Assembly (NCBI RefSeq): GCF_024206495.1
Contig: NZ_JAMBPQ010000010.1
Coordinates: forward strand, 171,334 to 235,333
Origin: Paraburkholderia sp. CNPSo 3272
GTDB taxonomy: Bacteria > Pseudomonadota > Gammaproteobacteria > Burkholderiales > Burkholderiaceae
Length of the DNA stretch: 64,000 bases
Direction: 5' to 3'
This document shows, in pieces, positions 9,486 to 17,689 of this stretch (position 1 is its first letter; each line of letters begins with the position of its first letter). Under the pieces are notes generated by a model that was given only the letters and a program-made list of their open reading frames with translations, ran no database searches and was not told where the DNA came from. Position numbers and translations under genes: made by a program.

Positions 9486-10216
9486 TCGGCGGCTCCATGC
9501 TGCGCACCCGTTGCGCGATCCTCATCGGTCACGACGACGACCCACAGGGCGCGGGGACCATGCGCGCCGTAGGCGGTGGTCTGCTGGATATCCGAGGTCT
9601 TCGAAGGTCCCGAGATCATCACGAGATTGGTGGGCATGCCCTCACGCCAGCGCTCCGCGGCCACGGCGGCGTGCAGGTCGGCGTGCAGCGTGTTCGCGTA
9701 GATCAGCGCGACGTGCAGCGGCGGCACGAGCGAGACCGTGCGCGGCGCGTTCGCGTCGGGCACGACCACGAGCGTGCCCGTCGCCGCGAGACCCGAGCGC
9801 GCGACGGTGAAGCCCGCGTCGACGGTGTCGAAGAGTTCGGCCTTCCATTGCTCGATCGGCTGCGCGTAACTGCGTGCCTGCACGACGGACGGGAGTGCCG
9901 CCTCGAGCGCCTGGCCTTCGGCGCAGGCGATGTCGAGCAGCAGGCTGCGCACGCCCGCCGCCGCGAGGCGGCCGGCGAGATCGGCGGCCCACGTTGCGGC
10001 GCTCGCGCAGATCACTTCCGCGTGCGCGGCCTCGAGCATGCGCCGGAACTGCGCGATGCGTTCGTTCAGCGCCAGCGGGGCGAGCGCCCGGCGCCCGGTG
10101 AAATGCGCGTCGATGCGCGCGTCGAGCGCTTCGAGCGTGGTGGAGGGCGCGGCGGGTGCATGGCCGCGCAGGCGTTGCAGCATGCGCGCACGCGCGCTCA
10201 TCGTATCGACGTTCAT
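9482..10216 (-). CDS. lldG: L-lactate utilisation protein LldG/LutC (LUD domain)
   Basis: 244-aa LUD-domain subunit of the LldEFG complex. The C-terminal half contains GTLVVVPDANAPRTVSLVPP and ISGPSKTSDIQQT, both hallmarks of LutC. The N-terminal 60 residues are helical and charged. The ATG at 10216 overlaps the lldE stop, and its own stop overlaps lldF, so all three subunits are translationally coupled. It lacks cysteine cluster motifs, as expected for this subunit. Confidence 0.92.
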   Translation of the reverse strand: MNVDTMSARARMLQRLRGHAPAAPSTTLEALDARIDAHFTGRRALAPLALNERIAQFRRMLEAAHAEVICASAATWAADLAGRLAAAGVRSLLLDIACAEGQALEAALPSVVQARSYAQPIEQWKAELFDTVDAGFTVARSGLAATGTLVVVPDANAPRTVSLVPPLHVALIYANTLHADLHAAVAAERWREGMPTNLVMISGPSKTSDIQQTTAYGAHGPRALWVVVVTDEDRATGAQHGAAE

Positions 10217-11004
10217 GCGGCATCCCCGCCCGTGCGGCGCCAGAGGAACGAGGCGAGGTGCTCCACGGCGAGCGGCGCGCCCTTGTGCGCTGCCGCGTGG
10301 CCGATGTTGAGCAGGCATCCGCAGTCGGCGGAAACCAGGCGCTCGCAGCCCGTGGCGCAGGCGGAAGCGATCTTGTCGGCGACCATCGCGCCGGAGATGT
10401 CCGGGTGCTTGAGCGAGAACGTGCCGCCGAAGCCGCAGCATTCCGATTCGCGTTCGTGCTCGATGCGTGTGACGCCCGGCAGCGCATCGACGACTTCGAC
10501 GCCGTGCGCGCGCGTGCCCATCTCGCGCCGCGCGCCGCACGAGGTGTGCAGTACGACGCGCTCGTCGGGCTGCTGGACGGTACCCTGCGCGCCGTACGCG
10601 TCGAAGTCGACGTTCAGCACGCGCACGAGGAATTCCGCGAGTTCGTAGACGCGTGCCGAGAGTCCCTCGGCGCGCGCGGCGTTGGTGGCGTCGCCGTCGA
10701 ACAACGCAGGCCAGTGGTGGCGCATCATGCCCGCGCACGAACCGGAAGGCACGATTACGGGCCAGGGCTTTTCGAAGAGTCCGAGTTGCGCGAGCGCGAC
10801 CTCGCGCGCCTGGCGCGGGTTGCCGCTGCTATACGCGGGCTGGCCGCAGCAGCTCTGGCTGCGCGGGAAATGGACCGTGAGGCCTTCGCGTTCGAGCAGC
10901 TTCACCGCGTCGAGGCCGGCTTGCGGCACGAACAGGTCGACGAGGCAGGTGGCGAACAGGTAGACGTCAGTGGGGCGCTCGGTGGGGTATTGCCGTGACT
11001 TCAT
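10213..11004 (-). CDS. lldE: L-lactate utilisation Fe-S oxidoreductase LldE/LutA
   Basis: 263-aa CCG-domain protein and first gene of the lactate operon. It shows the two expected CCG motifs, SCCGQPAYSSG near residue 52 and ECCGFGGTF near residue 188, which ligate Fe-S centres and resemble heterodisulfide reductase subunit B. It forms the lactate oxidase with LldF and LldG. The ATG at 11004 is 165 bases from the divergent lldR start. An LldR-type operator lies in that gap. Confidence 0.93.
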   Translation of the reverse strand: MKSRQYPTERPTDVYLFATCLVDLFVPQAGLDAVKLLEREGLTVHFPRSQSCCGQPAYSSGNPRQAREVALAQLGLFEKPWPVIVPSGSCAGMMRHHWPALFDGDATNAARAEGLSARVYELAEFLVRVLNVDFDAYGAQGTVQQPDERVVLHTSCGARREMGTRAHGVEVVDALPGVTRIEHERESECCGFGGTFSLKHPDISGAMVADKIASACATGCERLVSADCGCLLNIGHAAAHKGAPLAVEHLASFLWRRTGGDAA

Positions 11005-11123
11005 GTCTCACTCGGTGTCTTTGCGCGCTTTCGTGCTGCTTCCCCACGGGCCAGGGGCCGGGCAGGTTGGGGACGAGCGCTGGTTTGGGCGCATAATTCC
11101 CGCTTCGGGCGAACGGTTCAAAC

Positions 11124-11134
11124 TGGTTGGACCA
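11124..11134. promoter_or_regulatory. FadR/LldR-type operator between lldE and lldR
   Basis: TGGTTGGACCA fits the FadR-subfamily consensus TNGTNNNACNA exactly, inside a longer imperfect palindrome AACTGGT-TGG-ACCACTT (11121-11137). It lies 46 bases before lldR and 120 bases before lldE, so one site could control both divergent promoters. Assignment to LldR is inferred from position and family; known LldR proteins are released by L-lactate. Confidence 0.7.
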
Positions 11135-11169
11135 CTTGCCGCGAGCTAGAACGAGACTCGGATACGACA

Positions 11170-12042
11170 ATGAGGGACAGGGCAGGCGCTCGCGGGCGCG
11201 TGGAGACCGTGATGCGTCAGATGGAGACGTCGCTGCTCGACGGCACCTGGCGCGCAGGAGCGAAGCTGCCTTCCGAGCGCGTGCTCGCGCTGGAATACGA
11301 CGTGGCGCGCAACACGGTGCGCGAGGCGCTTCAGCGCCTGGCCGCGCGCGGCCTCGTGCAGAGCCGGCCGGGCGCGGGCGTGTTCGTCACCGACAAGCTG
11401 CGCACGGGCTTTGCTTCGCCTTGGGGGCAACTCGTGGCCGATCATCCGGCCTTGCGCGAAGACATCCTCGAGTTTCGCCGCGTGCTGGAAGGTGCGACCG
11501 CGTATTTTGCGGCGCTGCGCGCGAGCGACGAGGATCTCGAGCGCATTCGCGCGCTGATGCAGGAACTGGAGCGCACGCGCGAAGCGGACGACAAGGCCGC
11601 CGAAGCCGACACCGATGCGAAGCTGCACGAAGTGATCGCGCAGGCCTCGCACAACGCGATGTTCCTGCATCTGCACACGAGCGTGCTGGGCGTGCTGCGC
11701 GAGCACATCACGATCAACGGCACGGGGCTGCGCGTGCACAACGAAGATGCGCCGGACCAGTTGCTGCTGCAGCACCGCACGCTGTGCGACGCGATCGTCG
11801 CGCGGCGTCCCGAGGAGGCGCGCACGGCGATGCAGACGCACATCGACTTCGTGCGTACGCGGGTGGGAGAAGAGATCGGCTGGCCGGAAATTGGTCCAAC
11901 CAGCGGCGATGCGCCGCTCGCCGCGCCAGCGGCTGCGCAGGCGGGCAAGCCGGCGCGCAACACCGCGCGCAGGGTGTCGGGCGGCCGAGAGAAAGCACCG
12001 GCGGCCCGCGCCGGCCGCGCGAACGCTGCTAAAGTCGGCTGA
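11170..12042 (+). CDS. lldR: FadR-family transcriptional regulator LldR
   Basis: 290-aa GntR/FadR-type regulator. An N-terminal winged helix (about 12-75) contains LPSERVLALEYDVARNTVREA. It is followed by an FCD ligand-binding domain (about 95-225) with helical histidine and acidic positions. The last 55 residues are Ala/Arg-rich and low-complexity, beyond the usual family end. It is divergent from the lactate operon, and two matching operator sequences lie just upstream and inside its own 3' end. The role as lactate-responsive repressor is inferred from the neighbours. Confidence 0.88.
   Translation: MRDRAGARGRVETVMRQMETSLLDGTWRAGAKLPSERVLALEYDVARNTVREALQRLAARGLVQSRPGAGVFVTDKLRTGFASPWGQLVADHPALREDILEFRRVLEGATAYFAALRASDEDLERIRALMQELERTREADDKAAEADTDAKLHEVIAQASHNAMFLHLHTSVLGVLREHITINGTGLRVHNEDAPDQLLLQHRTLCDAIVARRPEEARTAMQTHIDFVRTRVGEEIGWPEIGPTSGDAPLAAPAAAQAGKPARNTARRVSGGREKAPAARAGRANAAKVG
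11892..11902. promoter_or_regulatory. Second FadR/LldR-type operator, inside lldR
   Basis: TGGTCCAACCA again fits TNGTNNNACNA exactly, within the 3' part of lldR and 768 bases from the promoter-proximal copy. It overlaps codons for the Arg/Ala-rich tail region. E. coli LldR uses two operators and DNA looping; whether this distant intragenic copy has such a role is inference. Confidence 0.4.
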
Positions 12043-12105
12043 TCGGGCCGACGGGCCTCATTCCGGGCCGCACGCATTAGCTGGCCGCATGAGCAGGAGG
12101 AACAG

Positions 12106-12486
12106 ATGAACCAACGCGCCGCGCAAATCGTAGCGTTGAGTGCCGTGACGCTGACTGTCAGCGACATCGCGCGGTCGGTGCCCTTTTACGAGGCGCTCGG
12201 CTTCGTGCAGAGAGCCGGGCCGGCGGTGCCAGGATTTGCGTCGTTCGAGCTGGGGGGCGCTGCCGGCGCCTGCTATCTGAACCTGCTGGAGGGACCGCAC
12301 GGTGCGGTGAGCGGCTGGGGCCGCGTGATCCTCTACGTCGCCGACGTGGACGCCTTTTACGCCCAGGCGCTGGCGGCCGGTGCAAGGCCAGAATTCGCGC
12401 CGCACGACGCGCCGTGGGGTGAGCGATATTTCCATCTCGCCGACCCGGACGGCCACGAGCTGAGCTTCGCCAAGCCGCTCACTTGA
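12106..12486 (+). CDS. VOC (glyoxalase/bleomycin resistance) family protein
   Basis: 126-aa single-domain vicinal-oxygen-chelate protein. The paired beta-alpha-beta-beta-beta modules are visible: VTLTVSDIARSVPFYEALGF in the first half, and YVADVDAFYAQALAAGA followed by HLADPDGHELSFAKP in the second. Acidic and His metal-ligand positions are present. A strong AGGAGG precedes the ATG. The family covers glyoxalases, dioxygenases and antibiotic-binding proteins, so the substrate cannot be assigned. It stands alone between lldR and ppk2. Confidence 0.85.
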   Translation: MNQRAAQIVALSAVTLTVSDIARSVPFYEALGFVQRAGPAVPGFASFELGGAAGACYLNLLEGPHGAVSGWGRVILYVADVDAFYAQALAAGARPEFAPHDAPWGERYFHLADPDGHELSFAKPLT

Positions 12487-12575
12487 GCCGCCGCAATGCA
12501 TTTGAAATATTCGTGACACTCGCTGCGCCGATAGTGGCGCGAGTTGACAGCATATCGACCAAGGAGAGAGTCGCC

Positions 12576-13526
12576 ATGAATGAACTGGACCGCACGATGG
12601 ATGCCGAACAACGGGATGCGCAAGAGCAGGAAGCCGAGCTGCAACGCCGCCGGCGTCTAGATGAAGAGCTCATCGACGCCTACGATGAAGAGCTCGAAAT
12701 GGAGGTCGACGACCGGCTGCAGGAAAGCGGTCTGCAGATCAGCGACGAGGCGCGTGCGCTGCGCCGCGTCTATTTCCGCGAGCTGATCCGTCTGCAGGGC
12801 GAACTCGTGAAGATGCAGGACTGGATCGTGAGCACGGGGCACCGGCTCGTCGTGATCTTCGAGGGACGCGACGCGGCAGGCAAGGGCGGTGTCATCAAGC
12901 GCATCACGCAGCGGCTGAACCCGCGCATGTGCCGCGTGGCCGCTCTGCCCGCGCCGAACAACCGCGAGCGTACGCAATGGTATTTCCAGCGCTATGCGCA
13001 GCATCTGCCGGCGGGCGGCGAGATGGTGCTGTTCGATCGCAGCTGGTACAACCGCGCGGGCGTGGAACGCGTGATGAACTTCTGCACCGACGACGAATAC
13101 GAAGAATTCTTTCGCTCGGTGCCCGAGTTCGAAAAGATGCTCGTGAGGAGCGGCATCCAGATCGTCAAGTACTGGTTCTCGATCACCGACGACGAGCAGG
13201 AAGTGCGTTTCCAGAGCCGCATCGACGATCCGCTCAAGCAGTGGAAGCTCTCGCCGATGGACCTCGAAAGCCGCCGCCGCTGGGAGGCCTACACGCACGT
13301 GAAGGAAGTGATGCTGCAGCGCTCGCACATTCCCGAGGCGCCGTGGTGGGTCGTGCAGGGCGTGGACAAGAAGCGCGCGCGCCTGAACTGCATTCACCAC
13401 TTGCTGAGCCAGGTGCCGTATCACGAGATCGAGCACCCGCAGGTCACACTGCCGGCGCGCGTGCATCATCCGGATTACATTCGCCAGCCGGTGCCGGAGA
13501 ATATGTTCATTCCGGAAATTTATTGA
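12576..13526 (+). CDS. ppk2: Polyphosphate kinase 2 (PPK2 family)
   Basis: 316-aa cytoplasmic kinase that moves phosphate between polyphosphate and nucleoside di- or monophosphates. The Walker A region FEGRDAAGKGG lies at about residues 95-105 and the Walker B/lid region DRSWYNRAG at about 154-162, both diagnostic. The first 65 residues are very charged and Gln/Glu/Arg-rich. The ATG at 12576 is chosen because AAGGAGAGAG precedes it by five bases; the frame is open upstream but unsupported. Nucleotide preference (class I, II or III) is not decided here; a single PPK2 domain of this length fits class I. Confidence 0.93.
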   Translation: MNELDRTMDAEQRDAQEQEAELQRRRRLDEELIDAYDEELEMEVDDRLQESGLQISDEARALRRVYFRELIRLQGELVKMQDWIVSTGHRLVVIFEGRDAAGKGGVIKRITQRLNPRMCRVAALPAPNNRERTQWYFQRYAQHLPAGGEMVLFDRSWYNRAGVERVMNFCTDDEYEEFFRSVPEFEKMLVRSGIQIVKYWFSITDDEQEVRFQSRIDDPLKQWKLSPMDLESRRRWEAYTHVKEVMLQRSHIPEAPWWVVQGVDKKRARLNCIHHLLSQVPYHEIEHPQVTLPARVHHPDYIRQPVPENMFIPEIY

Positions 13527-13530
13527 GGGG

Positions 13531-13741
13531 TTGCTCGCGTTTGACCTGATCGAGAGTGCTGGCGGCCCGCCATCAAGCAGGACTAAGTCAGGCGCAGGTC
13601 GCCGAGCGCATGGGTACGAAAGCGCCAGCGGTAACGCGGCTCGAACGCGCGCTCGCATCAGGCGAGCACTCGCCTTCCATCGACACATTGCGCAAATACG
13701 CGCAGGCGTGCGGCAAGACGCTGAAAATCTCGATTGTCTGA
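13531..13741 (+). pseudogene. Frameshifted XRE/HigA-like antitoxin relic
   Basis: Two reading frames together spell a HigA-like XRE regulator. Bases 13531-13560 encode LLAFDLIESA; then, in another frame, 13556-13741 encodes LAARHQAGLSQAQVAERMG and a typical helix-turn-helix ending CGKTLKISIV. About two bases appear missing at the junction, breaking the frame. The N-terminal third of such proteins and the partner toxin are absent, and the fragment begins only five bases after the ppk2 stop. The 61-aa downstream part could still be made from the GTG at 13556, but a decayed gene is the better reading. Confidence 0.6.
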
Positions 13742-13766
13742 ACGCAGGCGCACAAGGTAAAAAAAT

Positions 13767-13799
13767 GCCGCGTTCCCCTCACAGGGAGCGCGGCTTTTT
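13767..13799. terminator. Bidirectional intrinsic terminator between ppk2 and pit
   Basis: The stem GCCGCGTTCCC / GGGAGCGCGGC has one G-T wobble and a four-base loop. It is flanked by an A-run before and a T-run after, so it can terminate transcription in both directions. It sits between the convergent ppk2/HTH relic (plus) and the phosphate transporter gene (minus). Confidence 0.8.
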
Positions 13800-13814
13800 C
13801 CTGACCGTTCGTGC

Positions 13815-15404
13815 TCAGAACACGTGCTTGAACACCCAATAAAGCGCCCCCGCCAGCACGATCGAAGCGGGCAGCGTGAGCACCCACGCCATCACGAGGC
13901 TGCGCACCGTATTCCATTGCAGGCCCGAGCCGTTCGCGGCCATCGTGCCCGCCACGCCGGAGGAGAGCACATGCGTGGTCGAGACCGGCAGACCGTACAC
14001 GTCCGCCGCGCCGATCGTCACCATCGCCACGACCTCCGCGCAGCCGCCCTGGCCGTAGGTCAAGTGCTGTTTGCCGATGCGCTCGCCCACCGTCACCACG
14101 ATGCGCTTCCACCCCACCATCGTGCCGAGCCCCAGCGCGATCGCCACGGCCACCTTCACCCATGTCGGGATGAATTTCGTCGCGTGGTCGATCTGGCTGC
14201 GGAAGTTGTTGATGGACTTCAGGTCGTCGGCCGAGAAGGGCACCGCCTTCTGCTTGTCGAGCAGGCGGATCGCCTCGGAGACCACGTACATGTTGTTGCG
14301 CACGTTATCGACGACCGATTGCGGCACTGCCGCGAGCGAGCCGTAGCCGCGCACCTGTTCGGTCACCTGGTTCGACAGCGCGGCAAGCGCGGGCACCGTC
14401 GTGTTCGAGAGGGCGCGGCGGCCGATGAAGCGTTCCACTTCGGCGCGCGGATCGGCGGGCGCGGCCACGCCGTTCGTGTAGCGCTCGAGCGCGCGCGTGG
14501 CGTCGTGCGCGACGGCGATGAAGGTCTGCGTCTGCTCGGCCGTCACGGCGCGGTTCAGCGCATAGGCCGTGGGCACCGTGCCGATCAGGATCAGCATGAT
14601 GAGGCCCATGCCCTTCTGGCCGTCATTGGAGCCGTGCGCGAATGACACGCCCGTGCAGGTGAGGATGAGCAGCGCGCGGATCCAGAACGGCGGCGGCTCC
14701 TTGCCCTTCGGCTCCGCGTAGAGCGCGGGCACGCGCACGACGGCCTTGAGGATGAGCAGCAGCAGGCCGGCCAGCAAAAAGCCGACGATCGGCGAAAAGA
14801 GCAGCGATTTGCCCACGCCGAGCGCCTGGCTCCAGTCCACGCCGCTCGTGCCGTTCGCGCCGTGCATGAGCTGGTTCATGAGGCCCACGCCGATGATCGA
14901 GCCGATCAGCGTATGTGAGCTGGACGAAGGCAGACCGAAATACCACGTGCCCAGATTCCAGATGATCGCGGCGATGAGCAGGGCGAACACCATGGCGAAG
15001 CCCGCGCTGCTGCCCACTTGCAGTATCAGTTCCACAGGCAGCAGTTGCAGGATGCCGAAGGCCACCGCGCCGGTGGAGGTGAGCACGCCGAGGAAATTCC
15101 ACGCGCCCGACCACATCACGGCGATATTGGGCGAAAGCGAGTGCGTATAGATGACGGTTGCGACCGCATTCGCGGTATCGTGGAAGCCGTTCACAAACTC
15201 GAAGCCGAGCGCGATCAGGAGTGCGATGCCGAGCAGGATCCAGGGCATCGCCGAGCTTTCGCGCACCGGCGAGAGGTCGTCGGCGAGATGCATCCCCACG
15301 TATACCGCGCCTGCGGCGATGACGACAAGGAACGCGAGCAGGCTGGCATTGCGCCCGCGTGCGGGGGCGGCGCCCGGTTGCGGTGACAGGGAAAATTCTG
15401 GCAT
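13815..15404 (-). CDS. pit: Inorganic phosphate transporter, Pit family
   Basis: 529-aa membrane protein with the two Pit signature repeats: GFEFVNGFHDTANAVAT near residue 65 and VSFAHGSNDGQKGMGL near residue 255. A third conserved stretch, YGLPVSTTHVLSSGVAG, lies near the C-terminus. A hydrophilic cytoplasmic loop of about 140 residues (300-430) separates the halves. It imports phosphate, probably as a neutral metal-phosphate, with protons. The ATG at 15404 is preceded by AGGAG at ten bases. With ppk2 next door it makes a small phosphate/polyphosphate neighbourhood; a functional link is only suggested. Confidence 0.92.
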   Translation of the reverse strand: MPEFSLSPQPGAAPARGRNASLLAFLVVIAAGAVYVGMHLADDLSPVRESSAMPWILLGIALLIALGFEFVNGFHDTANAVATVIYTHSLSPNIAVMWSGAWNFLGVLTSTGAVAFGILQLLPVELILQVGSSAGFAMVFALLIAAIIWNLGTWYFGLPSSSSHTLIGSIIGVGLMNQLMHGANGTSGVDWSQALGVGKSLLFSPIVGFLLAGLLLLILKAVVRVPALYAEPKGKEPPPFWIRALLILTCTGVSFAHGSNDGQKGMGLIMLILIGTVPTAYALNRAVTAEQTQTFIAVAHDATRALERYTNGVAAPADPRAEVERFIGRRALSNTTVPALAALSNQVTEQVRGYGSLAAVPQSVVDNVRNNMYVVSEAIRLLDKQKAVPFSADDLKSINNFRSQIDHATKFIPTWVKVAVAIALGLGTMVGWKRIVVTVGERIGKQHLTYGQGGCAEVVAMVTIGAADVYGLPVSTTHVLSSGVAGTMAANGSGLQWNTVRSLVMAWVLTLPASIVLAGALYWVFKHVF

Positions 15405-15569
15405 GGCAGGCGGGCTCCTGGGGGAGGGAGTGGGCAAAGGTTTCGCCTCCGATCCTGAACCGCCCAGGTGTCCGTTTGATGACGGATTCGTGCCAGCCAT
15501 GCCCGATGCATGCCCGACAGACCGGCGCTCCATCGAATGAATCGCGCCGTCAGCAAGAGGATTGCGCAG

Positions 15570-17195
15570 ATGCCAAAACGGGTTCTTTCGCTGCGTCTTC
15601 TGGTGCACCGCTGGGCCCACGCGCGGGCGAAGGCGGCGACGCGCCTGATCGGCAACTATCCCTTCTTCGCGGGTCTTTCCGGCACGCTCGTCGCGACGGT
15701 GATGGCGATCCTCACCTACGCGGCGCTCTACGAGGGCCGCGCCGAGGAGCTGCGCCACGCGCAGGAGAACTCCCGCAACCTCGTGCAGCTCATCAGCAAC
15801 GACATTGCCCGCAACGTCGAGATTTACGACCTGTCGCTGCAGGCCGTGGTCCAGGCGGCGCAGCAGCCGCAGACCTGGAGCATGCCCGAATCGCTGCGCC
15901 AGCGCGTGCTGTTCGACCGGGCGACGGCGGCGTCGAGGCTCGGCGGGGCCTACGTGATCGACGCCACGGGCCATGTCAAAGCCTCGCGCAGCAACGCCTT
16001 CGACGCCTCATCCGTCGGTATTTCGTTCGCCGACCGCGATTACTTCATTGCTCAGCAGCGCGACCCGCATGTGGGCCTGTTCTTTTCGAAGCCGTTCCAC
16101 TCCCGCCTGCGCGGCGGCGCGCTCACGATCGGGCTCACGCGCCGCATCAACGCGCCCGACGGCTCGTTTGCGGGCGTCGCGCTGCTCGGGGTGCGCCTCG
16201 ACTATCTCGCTCAGCTGCTCGAGCGCATCGACCTGGGCCCCGGCGGCCACCTCTTCATCCTGATGCGCGACGGCACGTTGCTCGCGAGCAAGCCGCCCTC
16301 GACGCGCGGCGCCGGCTCGAGCTACGCGGACCTGCCCAATTTCGCGTTCTTTTCGCGTCGCGACGCCGGCACCTATACGTCGCACTCGGCAATCGACGGG
16401 GTCGAGCGCATCTACACCTTTGCGCACGTGGGCAACTCGCCGTTCATCGTCGTCGTCGCGCCCGCCGTAGGGGACGTGCTCGCCAGCTGGCGGCGGCGCA
16501 GCTATATCGCCCTCGTGATGACCACGGTGTTCGGCGGCGCGTGGGTCGCGGTGTCGTGGATGCTCGCCTTCGCATTGCGCGACAAGGTGGTGGCCGAGGG
16601 CAAGCTCATGCGTCTCGCCGTCACCGACCCGCTCACCGGGCTTGCGAATCGCCGCGCGCTCGACAGCCGTCTCGCGGAGGAATGGCATCACGCGGTGCGC
16701 GGGCGCACGCCGCTTGCCGTGCTGTTTTTCGACATCGACCACTTCAAGCTCTTCAACGACACCTACGGGCACGCCGCCGGCGACGAGGTGCTGGTGTTCG
16801 TGGCCGGACGCATCGCCGCAGGATCGCGGCGCGCAACCGATCTCGCCGCGCGCTTTGGCGGCGAAGAGTTCGCGGTGGTGCTGCCGGGCACGGCGCTCGA
16901 CGCTGCGACGCGCATGGCGGAAAAGATCCGCAAACGCATCGAGTCGGACAATCTCACGCTGATTGGTACGCACCATGGGTGCGTGACGGTGAGCGCGGGG
17001 TGTGCGAGCTGCAATCCGCCGGAGGGCGGCAGCGGCGCGAAGCTGCTGGCCGCCGCCGACCGCCTGCTCTACGAGGCCAAGGAAGCGGGTCGCAATCAGG
17101 TCCGGTCGCAGCAATTGACGGGCGAGGGGGCGCAGCCGCTGGTGGATTCCGAAGCCGGAAGCCGAGGCCGCGATGCGCCCGCAACGCGAGGCTAA
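15570..17195 (+). CDS. Membrane diguanylate cyclase with Cache sensor
   Basis: 541-aa enzyme predicted to make cyclic di-GMP from two GTP. A membrane helix (GTLVATVMAILTYAALY) is followed by a periplasmic double-Cache region (roughly 55-305), a second helix, and a cytoplasmic GGDEF domain. The active loop reads GGEEF at residues 430-434. An RATD inhibitory site lies five residues before it, so product inhibition is expected. The ATG at 15570 has AAGAGG nine bases upstream; earlier in-frame starts at 15510 and 15537 lack a good site. The signal sensed is unknown; Cache domains often bind small organic acids or amino acids. Confidence 0.9.
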   Translation: MPKRVLSLRLLVHRWAHARAKAATRLIGNYPFFAGLSGTLVATVMAILTYAALYEGRAEELRHAQENSRNLVQLISNDIARNVEIYDLSLQAVVQAAQQPQTWSMPESLRQRVLFDRATAASRLGGAYVIDATGHVKASRSNAFDASSVGISFADRDYFIAQQRDPHVGLFFSKPFHSRLRGGALTIGLTRRINAPDGSFAGVALLGVRLDYLAQLLERIDLGPGGHLFILMRDGTLLASKPPSTRGAGSSYADLPNFAFFSRRDAGTYTSHSAIDGVERIYTFAHVGNSPFIVVVAPAVGDVLASWRRRSYIALVMTTVFGGAWVAVSWMLAFALRDKVVAEGKLMRLAVTDPLTGLANRRALDSRLAEEWHHAVRGRTPLAVLFFDIDHFKLFNDTYGHAAGDEVLVFVAGRIAAGSRRATDLAARFGGEEFAVVLPGTALDAATRMAEKIRKRIESDNLTLIGTHHGCVTVSAGCASCNPPEGGSGAKLLAAADRLLYEAKEAGRNQVRSQQLTGEGAQPLVDSEAGSRGRDAPATRG

Positions 17196-17239
17196 AGCGC
17201 GCCGGCTTCTCGTGCGGCGCGCGACGCACTCGATGCCGT

Positions 17240-17683
17240 TCAGCGCGCGGACTTGGACAGCCGGTGGCCGAGGCCGAGGTTCGAGACGATCTGCCAGGTA
17301 TAGACGCGCGAATAGTGCACGCCGAACTGGCGGCCGATCAACTCGCGCACGCGGCTGTTGGTCCACGCATCGCTCGCAAAGCCGTGCTCTCGCGCGGAGC
17401 CGTGCAGGGCGCTCGCGATCCAGCCTAGCGCGGCCTGATCGAGCACTGAAGGCCGGCCGCCCACGCTCATCTGCTGGAGCGCTGCAAGGCCGCCGTCCTC
17501 GACGATGGACTTGTAGCGCCTCACCGTCTGGGCGGAAAGGTGGAGTGAGTCGGCGACGCTATTCACGGTCGCGCCTTCCATCAACATCTGGCCGGCGGCC
17601 ATTCTTCTCGCGACGCTCGGCAGGTTCTCGGTTCGGGTAAGCATGTGTTCACTCGTCGACGAAAGATTCCGGACACGCGGCAT
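17240..17683 (-). CDS. Winged-helix HTH protein resembling IS630-type transposase N-terminus
   Basis: 147-aa protein made only of helix-turn-helix modules. The first (about 30-70) contains ATVNSVADSLHLSAQTVRRY, and the second (about 85-140) contains the WTNSRVRELIGRQFG / VYTWQIVSNLGL pattern of IS630-family recognition domains. There is no DDE catalytic domain. It may be a domesticated regulator or a remnant of a mobile element; related stand-alone genes are common in Burkholderia. A second start at 17644 is possible. The AT-rich stretch directly upstream is consistent with acquired DNA. Confidence 0.6.
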   Translation of the reverse strand: MPRVRNLSSTSEHMLTRTENLPSVARRMAAGQMLMEGATVNSVADSLHLSAQTVRRYKSIVEDGGLAALQQMSVGGRPSVLDQAALGWIASALHGSAREHGFASDAWTNSRVRELIGRQFGVHYSRVYTWQIVSNLGLGHRLSKSAR

Positions 17684-17689
17684 TGCGGA

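Noticed and set aside
15359..17428. A 689-codon plus-strand frame overlapping the diguanylate cyclase
   Set aside because: It is the shifted frame of a gene with clear Cache and GGDEF domains; its translation is Arg/Ala-rich with no motif.
17240..17683. A complete IS630-family insertion sequence
   Set aside because: Only the HTH part is present; there is no DDE domain, no terminal inverted repeat and no TA duplication that I could see.
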